Shown one piece after another: positions 1 to 8,451 of a DNA stretch of 64,000 nt. A model generated the notes under the pieces. It was not told where the DNA came from and did no database searches. It saw only the letters and a list, made by a program, of their open reading frames with translations. A program made the position numbers and the translations under genes. Position 1 is the first letter of the stretch; each line of letters begins with the position of its first letter. Source of the DNA: Oharaeibacter diazotrophicus (GTDB lineage: Bacteria > Pseudomonadota > Alphaproteobacteria > Rhizobiales > Pleomorphomonadaceae); assembly GCF_004362745.1 (NCBI RefSeq), contig NZ_SNXY01000008.1, positions 62,001 through 126,000 on the forward strand, written 5' to 3'.

Positions 1-1358
1 AGCACCCCGGTCGCCGACCTTCCGACGGATGCCTGGAACGCCTTGATGGCCGCGAAGAGCTTCTCGCCAAAGCCGTCCACGGCAACGTTCGGCCACTGTC
101 CCGTTGCCGCCAGTAGGACCTGAATGTCGCGGCGGCGATCGATCGGCAACGCGAGGAAGGCAGCCTTGGCATCCTCGAAGGAGGGCATGGCAGCGGCCGT
201 GCTGTTGGAGGCGGTCCCTTCCGGCGCCCCGTAGCCGTTCGCGACGAGATGCCGCCGGAGTGCGTCCGGGAAGTCGAGCTTCCGGCGACTTGCCTCCGGG
301 CAGTTCTCGACCTTGCGGCCGTCGCTGCAGATCTCGACCTTCCAGTCTGAAGAGCGGTCGTAGAGAGGAAGCATCCTGGCCCAGGCCTCGCCGCCCTCTC
401 CAAGAAGCTGCTTCGTGGCCACCCACCCTGCGAGGTAGCCGTTGTTGCGCCAGACCTCAGGGTCTTGCCTTGCCTCGAACTCCAAGGATCTAAGGTCCTG
501 GACAACCCTCCTGCGGAAAGCCGGGTCCTTGGTCACGTTCCGGAGGCGGCCGGAACCGAACTTCTGGATCAGGGGCGGCCGGACCGATTCCGCGTAGGAG
601 GCGAACAGGTAGGAGAAGCTGTCGTCGCCGCTGACCAACTCGGCGATCCCGTCACCATCGACGTCGTCGGGAACGGGTTCGCTGTCCGCCTGGCCGAGGT
701 CGGCCATCGTCCAGACGCCCGGGCTTGCTTCGGACAACACGACGGTTGTCGTGCAGCAATGGGCACCGCCCGAGAAGGCGTCGAACATCACTTCGGGATG
801 TCCGTTGCCGCGGTCGAGTTCGACGAGGCGGAGGTTAGAGTCGTAGTCGGCGGCTTCCTCGAACCGATGCTTCAGGTCGAAGAGGGTCTTGCCGCCCTCC
901 GTGCCGACCACACGAGCCGTCCAGCCGTCCTTCGTCCGGTCCCGGGTCAGCTTGACTTCGAAGGCGCCGATGCGTGCGACGCTCGGCTTGTCCTTCTTCA
1001 CGGTCGCCGTCACGCCCGGCTGAGGCGGCATCCGCCACACGGTCTCGATGTAGGTCTTGCCCCTCGAGAGGACGGTGTCCTTCGGGAGCGACATCCACAG
1101 GTCGCTTCGGATCTTGTCCAAGGTCCCGGATCGCGGCTCCAAAACGGCGGCGTACCAGCCGTTCGCCGCCCGGACGACGCGCGCCTCGCCGCCATAGCGC
1201 CGGGCGATGCCGATCGCCTCGTCGAGGTCGGTCGAACTCGCGATCGTCACCCAGCGCTTGCCCGGCGGTGGATCGAAGGATTCCGCCTGGGCGGGTTCGG
1301 ACAAGGTCGCAACGACCGCGAAGACGACGAAGGAAAGATGGGCGAACACTCGGAACAT
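1..1358 (-). CDS. Exported peptidoglycan-binding-domain protein, C-terminus outside window
   Basis: The reverse-strand frame is open from an ATG at 1358 to the left edge (452 codons, no stop), so the C-terminus is missing. A hydrophobic N-terminus ending near SEPAQAES looks like a signal peptide. A SPOR-like stretch (about residues 35-70) is followed by a domain with a GDDVDGDGIAEL-type calcium-loop/FG-GAP-like segment (about 235-260). The last visible residues (about 400-452), with LPIDRRRDIQVLLAATG and AIKAFQASVG, resemble a PG_binding_1 repeat. It begins about 50 bp after hxsA on the same strand, so it is probably the last gene of the hxs operon. HxsA also ends in a PG-binding domain, suggesting both act at the cell wall. 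Domain calls are by eye; function is unknown. Confidence 0.75.
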   Translation of the reverse strand, partial: MFRVFAHLSFVVFAVVATLSEPAQAESFDPPPGKRWVTIASSTDLDEAIGIARRYGGEARVVRAANGWYAAVLEPRSGTLDKIRSDLWMSLPKDTVLSRGKTYIETVWRMPPQPGVTATVKKDKPSVARIGAFEVKLTRDRTKDGWTARVVGTEGGKTLFDLKHRFEEAADYDSNLRLVELDRGNGHPEVMFDAFSGGAHCCTTTVVLSEASPGVWTMADLGQADSEPVPDDVDGDGIAELVSGDDSFSYLFASYAESVRPPLIQKFGSGRLRNVTKDPAFRRRVVQDLRSLEFEARQDPEVWRNNGYLAGWVATKQLLGEGGEAWARMLPLYDRSSDWKVEICSDGRKVENCPEASRRKLDFPDALRRHLVANGYGAPEGTASNSTAAAMPSFEDAKAAFLALPIDRRRDIQVLLAATGQWPNVAVDGFGEKLFAAIKAFQASVGRSATGV

Positions 1359-1408
1359 GCGACACCCAAGGAACGGCCAGCGAACCGCTGGGCCGTCGGA
1401 GGAGAACG

Positions 1409-1987
1409 TCATTCGGCGACGATGCGAAGGGAATCGAGAACCTGGGGCGTGATCGTGCCCGTGACCTTCAGGCCGTAGTCGGTCTGCATCTTCTTGATGG
1501 CGTCCCGGGTGCCCGGGCCGACCTTCCCGTCGATCGCGCCGCCGTAGTAGCCATAGGCCAGCAGGGCGGTCTGCACCTGCATCACGATCCGCTTGAACTT
1601 GTCCGTGTTGCCTGGGAGGGCCGGGAGCGCCGCCAAGGCAGCGGGAGGCGTGTAGGTGGGCGCCGGCTGCGTATAGACCGGGGCAGGAGGCGTGTAGCTC
1701 GGTGTGGGATCCGAGTAGACGGGAGCCGGAGGCGAATAGGTCGAATAGCCCCCACCCGACGAGGAGCTATGGCTGCTGTGCGAGCTGTGGCTGCTGTGGG
1801 ATGAGTGGGATGAGTGTGACCTGTGCCCGGCGAGGGTGAATTTGTGGTTCAGCCGGAAGAGGTCGAACAGGCTGGGCTTCCGCTCGAGTTCGAGGTCCGG
1901 TTTATGCAGGACAGGAAGGGCGGACGCTGTCTGCGGCGGGATCAGCCCTGCCGCCAGCAGGGACGTGATGGCGAACCGACGCCTCAT
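1409..1987 (-). CDS. hxsA: His-Xaa-Ser repeat protein HxsA
   Basis: A 192-aa exported protein. A signal peptide (residues 1-23) is followed by seven uninterrupted His-Xaa-Ser triplets: HRS at 55-57, then six HSS at 58-75. Next come SSGGGY, a Pro/Tyr-rich linker with repeated PPAPVY/PTYTPP units (80-120), and a C-terminal PG_binding_1-like domain (about 133-190, with YYGGAIDGKVGPGTRDAIKKMQ). This matches the HxsA family defined with HxsB, HxsC and HxsD. The repeat is the presumed substrate of the two radical SAM enzymes encoded just upstream. Its ATG overlaps the hxsC stop (ATGA), showing translational coupling. The chemical modification is, as far as I know, not firmly established. Confidence 0.93.
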   Translation of the reverse strand: MRRRFAITSLLAAGLIPPQTASALPVLHKPDLELERKPSLFDLFRLNHKFTLAGHRSHSSHSSHSSHSSHSSHSSSSGGGYSTYSPPAPVYSDPTPSYTPPAPVYTQPAPTYTPPAALAALPALPGNTDKFKRIVMQVQTALLAYGYYGGAIDGKVGPGTRDAIKKMQTDYGLKVTGTITPQVLDSLRIVAE

Positions 1988-3066
1988 AACGGATGAACCC
2001 CCGAAAACCCCCGGCCCTCAGGATACCACTCGAAGAAGCCGCCGCAACGGTCGCGTGCAGTGCAGGCGGAGCATTCCTTGAGGTACTTCCGCTTCCAGTC
2101 GCTGATCGAAGACGGGGCGAGGTATCGGTAGGGTTCCGGCACCGTGCAGAGCGGGAAGTTGTAGAGCACTGCCTGGATGCCCCGCGCACGGGCGAGGTCC
2201 AGCGCTTCGGCGACGTCCGCGAAGGCAACGCTCGTGTCGGCGAAGAGGTCCGGCCAATCCCGCCGGGCGTAGCCGATGTTCTCCAGATGCATGATCGCCC
2301 AGCGGACCGCGAAGGGGATGTGGGTCGTCACGAAACGCGCGAGCCGCGGCAGGTCAAAGAGGTTGCGCCTCATGACCACGGTCCGCAGTTCTACGGCCGC
2401 ACCCGCCCGGCAGAGGAGAGCTAGGCCGTCCAGCAAGGCACCGAACGCACCGATCTTGCCGACGATCCCGTCGTGGGTCGCTGGATCGGTCGAATAGATC
2501 GGCACCCCCCAGGTGACGGCACTCCGCACGGTTCGCAACGCATCGATGTCGTCCGCCGTGAAGTGCTGGGCGTTCGAGAGGACGTGGAATGACAGGTCCG
2601 GCCGAGCGGCCGTCACGCGCTCGAGCATTACAAGGAGTTGGTCCTTGAACAGCGTCGGCTCGCCCCCCGAGATGCCGATCGTCGCGTTCGAGGGAGCCAA
2701 CAGCGCAGCCGTTTCGAGGTGCGCGAACATGTCGACGTGCTTGGCCTTCGGCGGCTGGGAGCACATGACGCAGAGCTGGTCGCAGCGTTCGGTGACGAGG
2801 AGCGTGTTGTGAGCCGAGGACGCCCGGATCAGGCGATGGCCAAGGTTCCGGCCCGGCAGCACGAGGAGGACGTCTCCGTCGGCCTCGTCGGGTGAAACGC
2901 CCGAAACCGACACCCGGCCCCCGGGGCCGTCGAAGACCAGTTCGTCTCCCGCCTCCTCGAGGTAGATGTCGAACGGCGTCTCCCGAAGGCCTGCGTCGGC
3001 GTTCAGGCGAACCACGAACGGGTCGCTTCGTCCCGGTGCGCGGATCGGCAGTCGCAACGGGATCAT
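1984..3066 (-). CDS. hxsC: His-Xaa-Ser system radical SAM maturase HxsC
   Basis: A radical SAM enzyme of 360 aa if it starts at the ATG at 3066, which overlaps the hxsB stop (ATGA); an upstream in-frame start at 3129 would overlap hxsB by 67 nt and is less likely. The 4Fe-4S/SAM motif C-x3-C-x2-C is at about 95, 99 and 102 (RCDQLCVMCSQPPK), followed by a GGEPTL motif typical of peptide-modifying radical SAM proteins. A C-terminal cysteine group (ECSACTARDRCGGFF) resembles an auxiliary cluster region. It sits between hxsB and hxsA in a four-gene overlapping operon. The presumed substrate is the His-Xaa-Ser tract of HxsA; order of action relative to HxsB cannot be read from sequence. Confidence 0.93.
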   Translation of the reverse strand: MIPLRLPIRAPGRSDPFVVRLNADAGLRETPFDIYLEEAGDELVFDGPGGRVSVSGVSPDEADGDVLLVLPGRNLGHRLIRASSAHNTLLVTERCDQLCVMCSQPPKAKHVDMFAHLETAALLAPSNATIGISGGEPTLFKDQLLVMLERVTAARPDLSFHVLSNAQHFTADDIDALRTVRSAVTWGVPIYSTDPATHDGIVGKIGAFGALLDGLALLCRAGAAVELRTVVMRRNLFDLPRLARFVTTHIPFAVRWAIMHLENIGYARRDWPDLFADTSVAFADVAEALDLARARGIQAVLYNFPLCTVPEPYRYLAPSSISDWKRKYLKECSACTARDRCGGFFEWYPEGRGFSGVHPL

Positions 3067-4469
3067 GGCGCCCTCCGGACGAGCGTCCTCGGCCATTCGG
3101 AGACGCCCGCCCACTTCGCGAGCGACCACCGCGTCGCGTCGTCGTCCCTGGTCACCAATTCGAACACCTTGTCGAAGAGCGCCATGTGCCGACGGCAGAA
3201 CCAGGTGTCCAGCCGGGGCACGTCCACGCGGCCATACCGTGAAAGGTCGTCGACCACGTCGGTCCCGCAGAAGGCTTGGTAGGGGCAGTGGATGCAGTCT
3301 GGATCGAAGTTGTTCATCGAGGATGTGTTCAAGGCGGCCCTGCGATCGGCGTCGATCCCGGTGGCAACGTGGCCGACCGAGAGGTCGACCTGCCCGATCC
3401 GTGACAGCATCCGGGCTTCGTCGGTCGGGTACAGCCGCCCATCGTGGTCCACGACCACGTAGTCCGTCGCCAACAAGTTGGGGTTCCGGATGTCGACGTG
3501 ATGGTCGAGGCCGGAGGCGAGGACGCGGCGCAGCGCATGGGTGAAGTAGTATTCCTCGACCACATGCTGCCTCTCAGCGTTGCGCCGGATCAGCATCTCG
3601 ATGAAGTCGGAATGGAGCGCGTTCCACGCCTCGATCTCGCCGTCCCTCATCCCGCGCCGCCGGGCGAAACCCTGGTGGTTGATGGGCCGCAGGTAGATCG
3701 ACCGGATGCCGAGGCTCTCGTAGCGGTCCACGAGCGCGGCGAAGTCCGGCGGCCGGAAGGGATCGATCGTGGGCAGGGCGGAGATGCGGCCGGGGCCGAG
3801 CCGTGCAGCCGCTTCCTCAAGGTTGGAGAAGAACCGCTGCGTTAGGTCGGGGTCCGACGTTCTCTGGCGTTCATGGGTTTCGAAGTCCCCATCGAGCGAG
3901 GTGCTGACGAACGTGTCCGGCGCATCCAGGAAAGCCCACTGCTGGGCGTCGAGGCGCTGGAGGTTGGTGCAGACCACGAACTCCACCTTGGCGAAGCGCT
4001 TCCGGGCGAAGTCCCGGACCGCATGCATGAGGTCGAGCCTCAGCGTCGGTTCGCCGCCCTGGAACTCGATCTTGATGTCGTCGGTCGGGAGCGCATCCAG
4101 GAACCGAAGGGTCGAGGCGAGGGTCTCGTCGGTCCAGTCGAAGCCGCGGGCGGTCTCCGGTGCCCGCGAGACCTGACAGTAGCCACAGGCGAGGTCACAG
4201 CGGAGGGTTGGTACGAGGATGACGTAGGCGAGCTTTCCGGCTGACGCCTGACGGGCTGACCAGCGCCAGGCGAAGGCGAGATGCGGGAGGTCTCCCTCCC
4301 GCTCGTAGGCATGTCCGCCATCCTTCAGAAATGCGAGATCGTCGTCCGTCAGGCATCCCTGGCCATACCGGTCCACGAACGCCCGGTCAGCGACGAACCA
4401 CCCTCCGGCGTCGTCGGCGAGCACCGTTCCGTTCGCCAGATCGCGGAACTTCAGGGGCCAGACCGTCAT
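3063..4469 (-). CDS. hxsB: His-Xaa-Ser system radical SAM maturase HxsB
   Basis: A 468-aa radical SAM protein. The C-x3-C-x2-C motif is at 91, 95 and 98 (LRCDLACGYCQVSR), followed by QGGEPTLRLDLM. The C-terminal part has a SPASM-like cysteine set (DCIHCPYQAFCG and a later WFCRRH, about residues 400-425), expected to bind auxiliary Fe-S clusters as in peptide-modifying enzymes. The start ATG at 4469 overlaps the hxsD stop (ATGA), and the stop overlaps the hxsC start. It belongs to the HxsB family by context and motifs. It probably acts on HxsA in the cytoplasm before export; the product of the reaction is not known to me. Confidence 0.93.
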   Translation of the reverse strand: MTVWPLKFRDLANGTVLADDAGGWFVADRAFVDRYGQGCLTDDDLAFLKDGGHAYEREGDLPHLAFAWRWSARQASAGKLAYVILVPTLRCDLACGYCQVSRAPETARGFDWTDETLASTLRFLDALPTDDIKIEFQGGEPTLRLDLMHAVRDFARKRFAKVEFVVCTNLQRLDAQQWAFLDAPDTFVSTSLDGDFETHERQRTSDPDLTQRFFSNLEEAAARLGPGRISALPTIDPFRPPDFAALVDRYESLGIRSIYLRPINHQGFARRRGMRDGEIEAWNALHSDFIEMLIRRNAERQHVVEEYYFTHALRRVLASGLDHHVDIRNPNLLATDYVVVDHDGRLYPTDEARMLSRIGQVDLSVGHVATGIDADRRAALNTSSMNNFDPDCIHCPYQAFCGTDVVDDLSRYGRVDVPRLDTWFCRRHMALFDKVFELVTRDDDATRWSLAKWAGVSEWPRTLVRRAP

Positions 4470-4717
4470 CGCCCGCCAACCAGGTCCAGGAGGCTGCGCC
4501 GCATGTCCATGGTCTCGGAGAGGATACGCTCACGGTAGAGCGCGTATGCGATCTCGCGCTCCACGTCGGAGGCCCCTTGGCCATCTGGGATGGAGACCAG
4601 GATGCCTCCGTCGGCGGCTTCGAAACCCCAGCCAGGATGCAGGTAGCGGAGCCGCGTGAGGGCGGCATCAAGCACTGGCTGGAAGACGTCGGCCACAGGA
4701 ACAGATGTGCTCTGCAT
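4466..4717 (-). CDS. hxsD: His-Xaa-Ser system protein HxsD
   Basis: An 83-aa protein, first gene of the hxs operon, ending in an ATGA overlap with hxsB. Size, position and the conserved-looking C-terminus (YALYRERILSETMDMRRSLLDL) fit the HxsD family, a small partner protein always found with HxsB and HxsC. By analogy with other radical SAM peptide systems it could help deliver the substrate, but this is inference; no catalytic motif is visible. About 175 bp separate it from the upstream lipoprotein gene, enough for its own promoter. Confidence 0.85.
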   Translation of the reverse strand: MQSTSVPVADVFQPVLDAALTRLRYLHPGWGFEAADGGILVSIPDGQGASDVEREIAYALYRERILSETMDMRRSLLDLVGGR

Positions 4718-4892
4718 TGCTACCGCTCCGTCGCCGGGGGCTTGCCCGCGCTAGACGCGCGGGAGCATGGCATCATGAGACCGGTAGAGGTCTGGCGGCA
4801 ACGGCGGATCCGCATCTTGCGGAATGGAGTATCCGTGCATCGCAGCAGACTCGTGACGGCGCGAGTGGTTCCTTCACGCGCCCTCCTTCCGC

Positions 4893-5597
4893 CTACTGCA
4901 CCTTCTCGCGCTTCATCGTCAGCCTGATCTGGTGCAGGTCCCGACCGACGCGGAAGTTCACGATGTAGTTCTTTGGATCCGTCAGCTTGGCGACCTTGGC
5001 CGGGTCGAACTGGAACAAGCCGCCGTAGCTCTCTCCGGGCAGGATCGTGTTGTCCATCAGCATGGTGTTCTCGAGCGCGGCGACGTTGAGTTCGCCCGCC
5101 GTCGTCGCGGCATTGATGTTCGACGATGCGAGGGCTGCCCCGACGCCCGAATTGTATCCCGAGTAATTGTAGTTGTTGCCGTTTACGTTGACGGACCCGG
5201 CGTAGTAGCCGCCTGCGGCCCCGGCCACGCCGCCGATGATGGCGAGCGCGATCGCCTGGCGGCGCGCCTCGGCCTGCAGTTCGTCAACGTTCAGCACCTT
5301 CAGGGGCTTTCCGGTGTCAGCCTGGGTGACGGAGATGTCGGCGTACCGGAACGTGACGGGGGCGCGACCGACGTTGCGGATCAGCGCCACGAAGGCAGGC
5401 CGCGGTAGCTCCTGGGCGCGTGAGGCGGGAGCAATGATGACCTGAGTGGAGCCCACCTGGGAGAGGACCGCCTCCGTGCCGGAGCGGACCACGACCTGCT
5501 GCCCGGCTCGCGTCGCGAAGCTCGTCTTCTCAACGGTCACGCAACCTGACAAGGCGGTCGCGGCGAGGACTGCGAACGCGATCTTGAACCTGGACAT
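4893..5597 (-). CDS. Putative lipoprotein of unknown function
   Basis: A 234-aa protein started at the ATG at 5597 because it gives a clean lipoprotein signal: MSRFKIAFAVLAATALSGC, lipobox LSGC with Cys19 as the acylated residue. An upstream in-frame start would add 28 residues and bury the signal. The mature part has a short Gly/Ala-rich segment (IIGGVAGAAGGYYAGS, about 120-135) and an Asn/Tyr-rich stretch (NGNNYNYSGYNSG), then a C-terminal beta-rich region with FRVGRDLHQIRLTM. I do not recognise the family. It lies between the VWA/PP2C/kinase triad and hxsD on the same strand, so it may link the two modules at the envelope. Confidence 0.8.
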   Translation of the reverse strand: MSRFKIAFAVLAATALSGCVTVEKTSFATRAGQQVVVRSGTEAVLSQVGSTQVIIAPASRAQELPRPAFVALIRNVGRAPVTFRYADISVTQADTGKPLKVLNVDELQAEARRQAIALAIIGGVAGAAGGYYAGSVNVNGNNYNYSGYNSGVGAALASSNINAATTAGELNVAALENTMLMDNTILPGESYGGLFQFDPAKVAKLTDPKNYIVNFRVGRDLHQIRLTMKREKVQ

Positions 5598-5758
5598 AGT
5601 GCACGGGAAGCGTTGGTTTAGCCGGAGCACATACAACGCTGGCGCGATCTCGGCGTCAAGGGTGCGCAAGTGGGTTTCCACAACATCTGAGTGCAGCGCG
5701 ATAAGTGCCTTCTTGGCCGGATCGGAAACTTGCCAGAACCCCTACGCCACGCTGGCGG

Positions 5759-7681
5759 TCAGTTCAGGTCGATCTCCGCCTGCTTCATAGCTCGGAAAGC
5801 CTCGATCAGTTTCTGCGTCGGCCGACTTCTGGCAGTGAGCGCATGGCTCCTGAGTTGTTCCAGTTCGATCGGGCCGCGGGCCAGTGCCTGCTCGATCTCG
5901 GCGCGTCGGCGGGCGATGCCGTCCCTGACCTGCCGGATGGCGGCTGGATCCGTTCCGGCCGAAGGGTTGAACACGAACTTGCGCTCGATGCTTTCCCGCC
6001 AGTCGACGAGCTTCCGCGTGGTGGCGTCGCCGAAGCTGGGGACCGCACGGACCTTCTGATAGGTGACGTCGAAGGCGTCCTCGATTCCGTAAGACGACAG
6101 AATTTCCTTTCGGCCGCCACCGATACCACTGATCTTCGCTCGGGCGATCAGGTGTCCCTCTAAGAATCGCTGAAGCTGTATCTCACGGCGACGGCGGTCC
6201 AAATCGTCCAGACGCGACTTCTCAAGCGCCGGAAGCTCTCTGTGTTCTCCGGCAAACGTCCTGAGAAGGGATTTTTTCTGCTCGAACTGCATGGGTCCCG
6301 TCTCCAGATCCCACTCGCGCCGCGCGGCCGTCCAATCGCTTTCTGTACGAGCTTTGGTTGCCTGAAGCTGCTGGATTTCACCTCCCCCGCCGAAAAACAG
6401 GTATGCGGCGACGAAGAGGCCAACAAAAGCAAAGGGCAGTCCACCTGCGATAAGCGCTATCGACAGTCCGGCGACAAGCACTCCGCCAAGGCGTCGGATG
6501 TTGCGCCTCTGCTGGACTTCCTTTGCAGTCCGCGACTTGGCCATCCCGGAAGGCATGGGTATCACCTGTGCCGGATCGGGCGAATTCCCCGGTCCGAGAA
6601 CACGGTCAATGGCCGCGATCGCCGCCGTCAGGTCGAAGTTGCCCAGCGAAGGCGCGGCTGTGGACGACCCAGATGCAGTGAAGAGCGTGACGCCCATCCC
6701 GTTTTCGAGGCGGCACCATGGACACCCCGGAGCATTCTTCGGGTGATGGTGGGCAGGATTCGCCCTGCAGGGGATCAACTCGGCTTCGAAGCGGCTCAGG
6801 GCGCCGATCCAGTCGGTAGCAGAGGGTCTGCTGCGGTAGAGGCTCGGGTTCGACTGGAAGGCAACTTCGAACATGGACGCGAGGTCAGGCGTCAAGTCGC
6901 CGAGCGTGGGCGCGAACGGAGGCGGGTCCATCCGCGTCTCCGCCTTCCTCTGGATGCTGTACGCGAAGCGCCCCTCCCTGATCGCCTTCTCGATCGGCAT
7001 GTCACCCTGGCCGCCGTACCGCCCGGCGAACGGATGCCGTCCCATGAACAGGAGTTGGAAGGCGATCACGGCAAGCCCGAACCCGTCGTGAGACGGCTCG
7101 CGGTCGACCTTATCCAGTACCGCGCCCTGAAGTTCAGGGGGCGTGTATTCGCCGACGCCGACGCGGCACCTGTAGACCATCGTGCTCGACCGGACTTGGA
7201 AAGAGTCGGCGTCGATGAGCGTGACGGTCGCCTGGTCGCTGACAAGGATGCCGCTGTGGTTTATGTCGCCGATGACGCATCCGGTCTGGTGTACGCTCCC
7301 GATGGCCCTGGCAACGTTCGTGGCCGTTCGCGCGAGGAACCGGAAGTCCACCTTCGGAAATTCGATCTTTCGGCTGCCGGGCGCGTAGAGTTCGTGGACG
7401 GGCTTGACCCCACCGACCTTGCGCATCGTGAAGCCGACGAACTCGCCTCGGTCTCCGAGCAGCGTTTCCATAGGGAAGGCGACCAGGGTGGAGCGCTTGT
7501 GCAGTTCGCTCGCCACCATCGTTGAGATCTTCTCGCGCCGCTCCAGGTGCTTCCCGTCTGTGTAGACTTTGGCGGCTATGCCTGTATCGCCGTCAACGTG
7601 GAACACGGTCCCCTCGCCGCCCTTCCCGAGAACCGAGGTGACTCGGATCTGGCGGCCCGCGCCCGTTCGATAATCTCTCAC
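5759..7681 (-). CDS. YegI-like protein kinase with TM segments and HhH-like C-terminus
   Basis: A 640-aa kinase of the TerY-P (YegI) type. The N-terminus holds a glycine loop GKGGEGTVF (19-27), a likely ATP-binding Lys38 in AAKVY, a catalytic-loop equivalent IGDINHSGILV (Asp139) and LIDADSFQV as the DFG equivalent (157-159). A CPWC pair near 320 suggests a metal site. Hydrophobic segments around 405-440 form one hairpin or two TM helices, followed by a charged coiled-coil-like stretch and a C-terminal helix-hairpin-helix-like region (about 515-585: KISGIGGGRKEIL, VRAVPSFGDATTRKL). The ATG overlaps the phosphatase stop (ATGA). It is expected to act at the membrane opposite the co-encoded PP2C. 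Confidence 0.85.
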   Translation of the reverse strand: MRDYRTGAGRQIRVTSVLGKGGEGTVFHVDGDTGIAAKVYTDGKHLERREKISTMVASELHKRSTLVAFPMETLLGDRGEFVGFTMRKVGGVKPVHELYAPGSRKIEFPKVDFRFLARTATNVARAIGSVHQTGCVIGDINHSGILVSDQATVTLIDADSFQVRSSTMVYRCRVGVGEYTPPELQGAVLDKVDREPSHDGFGLAVIAFQLLFMGRHPFAGRYGGQGDMPIEKAIREGRFAYSIQRKAETRMDPPPFAPTLGDLTPDLASMFEVAFQSNPSLYRSRPSATDWIGALSRFEAELIPCRANPAHHHPKNAPGCPWCRLENGMGVTLFTASGSSTAAPSLGNFDLTAAIAAIDRVLGPGNSPDPAQVIPMPSGMAKSRTAKEVQQRRNIRRLGGVLVAGLSIALIAGGLPFAFVGLFVAAYLFFGGGGEIQQLQATKARTESDWTAARREWDLETGPMQFEQKKSLLRTFAGEHRELPALEKSRLDDLDRRRREIQLQRFLEGHLIARAKISGIGGGRKEILSSYGIEDAFDVTYQKVRAVPSFGDATTRKLVDWRESIERKFVFNPSAGTDPAAIRQVRDGIARRRAEIEQALARGPIELEQLRSHALTARSRPTQKLIEAFRAMKQAEIDLN

Positions 7682-8451
7682 CGCCGTACCCCGAGTATCA
7701 GGGACTTATCGTCGTCGGTTCGATCGCAGACGGTCTTTCCGTCTAAGTAATCGCGCAACGGCTTGGAGAGCGAGGCATCATGGCCACTGACGATCGACTG
7801 AGCCACGGGAGCTGACATCCGGTCAAAGAATGGTCCGTGAGCGGTACGCTTTGTGTGATCAAGGACCAGTCTCTCGATCCCGTCTGAAAACACGGCAACG
7901 CGGTCGAGGCGAATAGGGAGCGGCACGATCGAGATCGCGGGCATCGGATCATCAGTCACGAAGATTGTGGTCGACGCGTACTCCCCGTGGAACGGCCAGG
8001 AAGGAACGATCCAGTCGACCGTTCCCTCTTCCCTGACGACGGCGGCGCCGTCACCGACGTGAACGATAACGGCGCCCCACGGTCCAGCCAGAACGCCGAC
8101 GAGAGTTGCGGCGCAGTCTCGCGGCCGTACCCGAGCCCGTCCAGCAAATGTGTTCACCCGCTCGCGAATGCCATCGAGCCAGTCGAGGACCTCCTCCTCG
8201 CCAATCTGATCGATACTTCTCCCGGACCCGAAATGCACGGAGGCGGCACGGAGGAATCCGGTGCACACCATTCGAGCGCCGGCTTCTGCGTGGCTGGCAG
8301 TGCCTGCTCCGTCGGAAACCACCGCCGCCAGCACGTTGCCGGACGCGGCCTCCAGTTCCATGCAGAGGGCAAAGTCCTGGCACGGAAGCCCGGACTTGAC
8401 GTGTGAGGTCCCGATCGACCTCGCGAGTGTCCAGCGCCAGGTATTGAGCAT
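7678..8451 (-). CDS. PP2C-family serine/threonine phosphatase (YegK-like)
   Basis: A 257-aa PP2C-type phosphatase started at the ATG at 8451, which overlaps the stop of the VWA gene (TGATG); a start five codons further upstream is possible. N-terminal features are GTSHVKSGLPCQDF and VVSDGAGTASHAEAGARM, supplying the metal-binding Asp of the PP2C fold, then HVGDGAAVV and a C-terminal DDKSLILG (metal Asp). The stop overlaps the kinase start (ATGA). With its neighbours it forms a kinase/phosphatase/VWA triad, in which it likely reverses phosphorylation by the kinase. The true substrate is not visible, although the VWA protein is the usual suspect. Confidence 0.87.
   Translation of the reverse strand: MLNTWRWTLARSIGTSHVKSGLPCQDFALCMELEAASGNVLAAVVSDGAGTASHAEAGARMVCTGFLRAASVHFGSGRSIDQIGEEEVLDWLDGIRERVNTFAGRARVRPRDCAATLVGVLAGPWGAVIVHVGDGAAVVREEGTVDWIVPSWPFHGEYASTTIFVTDDPMPAISIVPLPIRLDRVAVFSDGIERLVLDHTKRTAHGPFFDRMSAPVAQSIVSGHDASLSKPLRDYLDGKTVCDRTDDDKSLILGVRR

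Noticed and set aside
1765-1830. A microsatellite unlinked to function
   Set aside because: The repeat encodes the His-Xaa-Ser triplets of HxsA in frame, with varied codons, so it is kept at protein level.
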